Shown here one piece after another: positions 62,542-64,000 of a DNA stretch of 64,000 nt. This stretch comes from Limnanthes douglasii subsp. nivea (taxonomy: Eukaryota > Streptophyta > Magnoliopsida > Brassicales > Limnanthaceae): positions 212,891,138 through 212,955,137 of the forward strand of contig JAUPFV010000001.1 in assembly GCA_036936605.1 (NCBI GenBank). Reading direction: 5' to 3'. Made by a program: the position numbers and the translations under genes. The notes beneath the pieces were generated by a model. The model was given only the letters and a program-made list of their open reading frames with translations, was not told the DNA's origin and searched no databases. Each line of letters opens with the position of its first letter. Positions within the stretch are counted from its first letter, which is position 1.

Positions 62542-63739
62542 TCAGCCATGACTACGCAACAGTCTTGATATTTGTTTGATATCATCATATCATGTGATGC
62601 ATTGTTTGAATTTTTATTCAACTAGAAAACCCCACTGACTGTTTTAAATAGATACACTGAATTTGTTTGAATATTTATACAACAACAAATATTATTATAG
62701 AAACAATTTCATCACAACAAATAAATAAGATATTTGAATCTTAGTGAACTTTTGATCCACTTACATCTTCTAGGCTGTCTGGTTCTGCCACTTCTATCTC
62801 ATTTTCCATGTGAAGTACGAGCTGTTGGTCATTCGGAGGAGACTCGTGTCTTTCTTTCTCCGTCTTCGTCTTTGTGGTGTCCATCTTTGTGGACACCAAC
62901 AAATCTTGTTGCATCCTTCCAGATGGTACTGGTATGGGTGAATGGTTCCCATCATCATCCCTCTCTTCTGGCAGTACTCCATCAGCATCAGGCACAAATG
63001 CCTGCAATTCAGTGGACGCTGCTCTATCTGGAAATGCTGGTACCTTCTCAACTACTGGGCTTCCAATCTGGCAAATTGGCTGAGAGATATCATTGTGGAG
63101 TTGTTGTGCTTCAACATCCGCTATCTTCCGTTTCAATTATTTCAGCTGAAAAAATGATAGCAGACGTTTTATAAACATATTAAGTGGTGATTATAGTGAT
63201 TATTTAAGGCTCAATTTCATACTTACTTCTCTGGCCTGTTTTCTATCTTTCTCTCGTACTTGTTCTTGTCGGCATATGTCTTCAAACGCTTTGATTCAAC
63301 AACAGTTGCAGACTTATTTGGATTAGGCGCTCTGCGTTTGAGGACAAAATCATCGATTATTTCACTCATACTGGTTGTGCCCTCGTCGTCGGGCTCCTGT
63401 CTGGATGTGCCGATCGGTTGTGGTGGAATCGTTGGCTCGGGGAGTCTTGGTTGTTCAGGTCTGGGAGATATCACCTGATTCGTTTCTCTCTGTTTCCGTG
63501 ATGTTCGTCTCCTTGGTTTTGGGGTTGTGCTTTTCTTCCTCTTCCTTGGTCTTTCTTCCGGTGAAATAGATTCCTCATCTGCATCTCCACTATCTACTGG
63601 TTCTCCTAAAGCTTCGCTTTCAGCCTCAGTAAGACGTAGTGGACCTTCGAAAACCTACCAACAGAGGCACATGTAAGTAAATAGATGCAAGCGGGGTGTT
63701 TTGAAAGTATGAGGGTGTAGACAGACAAATTGTTTTTAC

Positions 63740-63935
63740 AAACTGTTCGCATTATATGCTGGGAATTGTGTGAAATTATATCCATGTTAGAGTTGCAAAC
63801 ATATCGCATGCTGAGCTGCGAATTGTGTGTAAACAATATGTTGCGAACTCAGTACGCATCTCAGGCTGCGAAATGATTGATGCATTGTTCTAATATAACA
63901 ACAATCAAAACGCATGCTATGATGCGAACTGTTTG
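63740..63935. repeat. Cluster of GCGAATTG-type motifs in first visible intron of unit B
   Basis: Five motif copies occur in about 190 bp: TTCGCATTATATGCTGGGAATTG, ATCGCATGCTGAGCTGCGAA, TGCGAACTCAGTACGCATC, CTGCGAAATG and ACGCATGCTATGATGCGAAC. The exons on either side have none. Confidence 0.75.
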
Positions 63936-64000
63936 CAACCCCAATTCAATGCCTATATAAAGCTTATACCTGATCATCATTCAAGTTGGGTATTCTAAGA

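Larger units (their letters stand above)
59973..64000 (-). pseudogene. Ulp1/C48-type cysteine protease gene, unit B (5' end beyond window)
   Basis: Minus-strand exons, with donors and acceptors seen for most: about 64000-63971 (IPNLNDDQ), 63654-63227 (bipartite basic signal RPRKRKKSTTPKPRRR), 63136-62768, about 62352-61630 (Gln/His tract then ALAKRERLTQEIALQ), 61379-61049, 60975-60865, 60800-60550, and 60203-59973. The catalytic parts are HWTLLVIDVDGRS with TNYNPLLP (about 60660-60600) and TLDCGIFVCKYARDII (about 60125-60080); the frame ends at TGA near 59975. Unit B is better preserved than unit A. However, TAA and TAG occur near 61075-61065 before an otherwise good donor, and the joins at 63227/63136 and 60865/60800 do not keep frame as I read them. 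It may be a recent pseudogene, or my splice choices may be wrong there. The likely role is SUMO-type deconjugation or an element-encoded accessory protease. Confidence 0.7.

Noticed and set aside
58140..63940. Spaced GCGAATTG motifs as a CRISPR array
   Set aside because: Copies are diverged, irregularly spaced, in both orientations and interleaved with eukaryotic exons. The window is plant nuclear DNA.

Overview
This is a nuclear genomic window from a flowering plant, most likely a eudicot. The evidence is its AT-rich intergenic DNA, spliceosomal introns with GT/AG ends, a eukaryotic tRNA-Asp with a T-run terminator, three plant protein-coding genes, and a large load of plant transposable elements (L1-type LINE, Ty3/gypsy, hAT-like, and Ulp1-protease-bearing units). 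I cannot name the genus from sequence alone.

Layout. 1-270 is the 3' end of a LINE. 1574-2369 is a 796-bp non-autonomous hAT-like element with a perfect 8-bp target duplication. 2797-2868 is tRNA-Asp(GTC). 3713-7302 (+) is an apparently intact three-exon DENND6-type DENN-domain gene. 8342-13671 (+) is a decayed LINE with both ORFs recognisable in order. 14.2-16.5 kb is repeat-rich non-coding DNA. 16.5-18.56 kb (+) is a badly decayed Ty3/gypsy pol. 20.0-25.25 kb (-) is a Ty3/gypsy element with gag, protease, RT, RNase H and a truncated integrase. 25.5-31.08 kb (-) is a second, internally deleted gypsy whose gag-start/leader segment is tandemly duplicated (about 1.7 kb x 2).

31503-33012 (+) is an intact two-exon MYBS1-type MYB gene. 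It converges on an intact 17-exon class II histone deacetylase, HDA5 (33524-40107, -), which carries a RanBP2-type zinc finger. 41-51 kb is gene-poor. It holds a divergent repeat family, a second hAT-like element whose empty site is visible in a paralogous repeat, and a gypsy integrase relic. 51.4-53.0 kb (-) has an unrecognised, possibly spliced coding region.

53.4-64.0 kb (-) holds two diverged units with the same order: a multi-exon Ulp1/C48 cysteine-protease gene followed by a short acidic ORF. The second unit runs off the right edge. Their non-coding parts are packed with short motifs that differ between units: a roughly 25-bp CATTGCTAGATAC-type array in unit A, and imperfect palindromes built on GCGAATTG in unit B. 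This is the least explained structure in the window.

The three intact genes are unrelated housekeeping or regulatory loci (Rab-GEF-like trafficking factor, sugar-response-type MYB, histone deacetylase). Nothing suggests they form a functional cluster. Exon boundaries were set by hand from GT/AG sites, reading-frame continuity and family similarity recalled from knowledge; no alignment was run.
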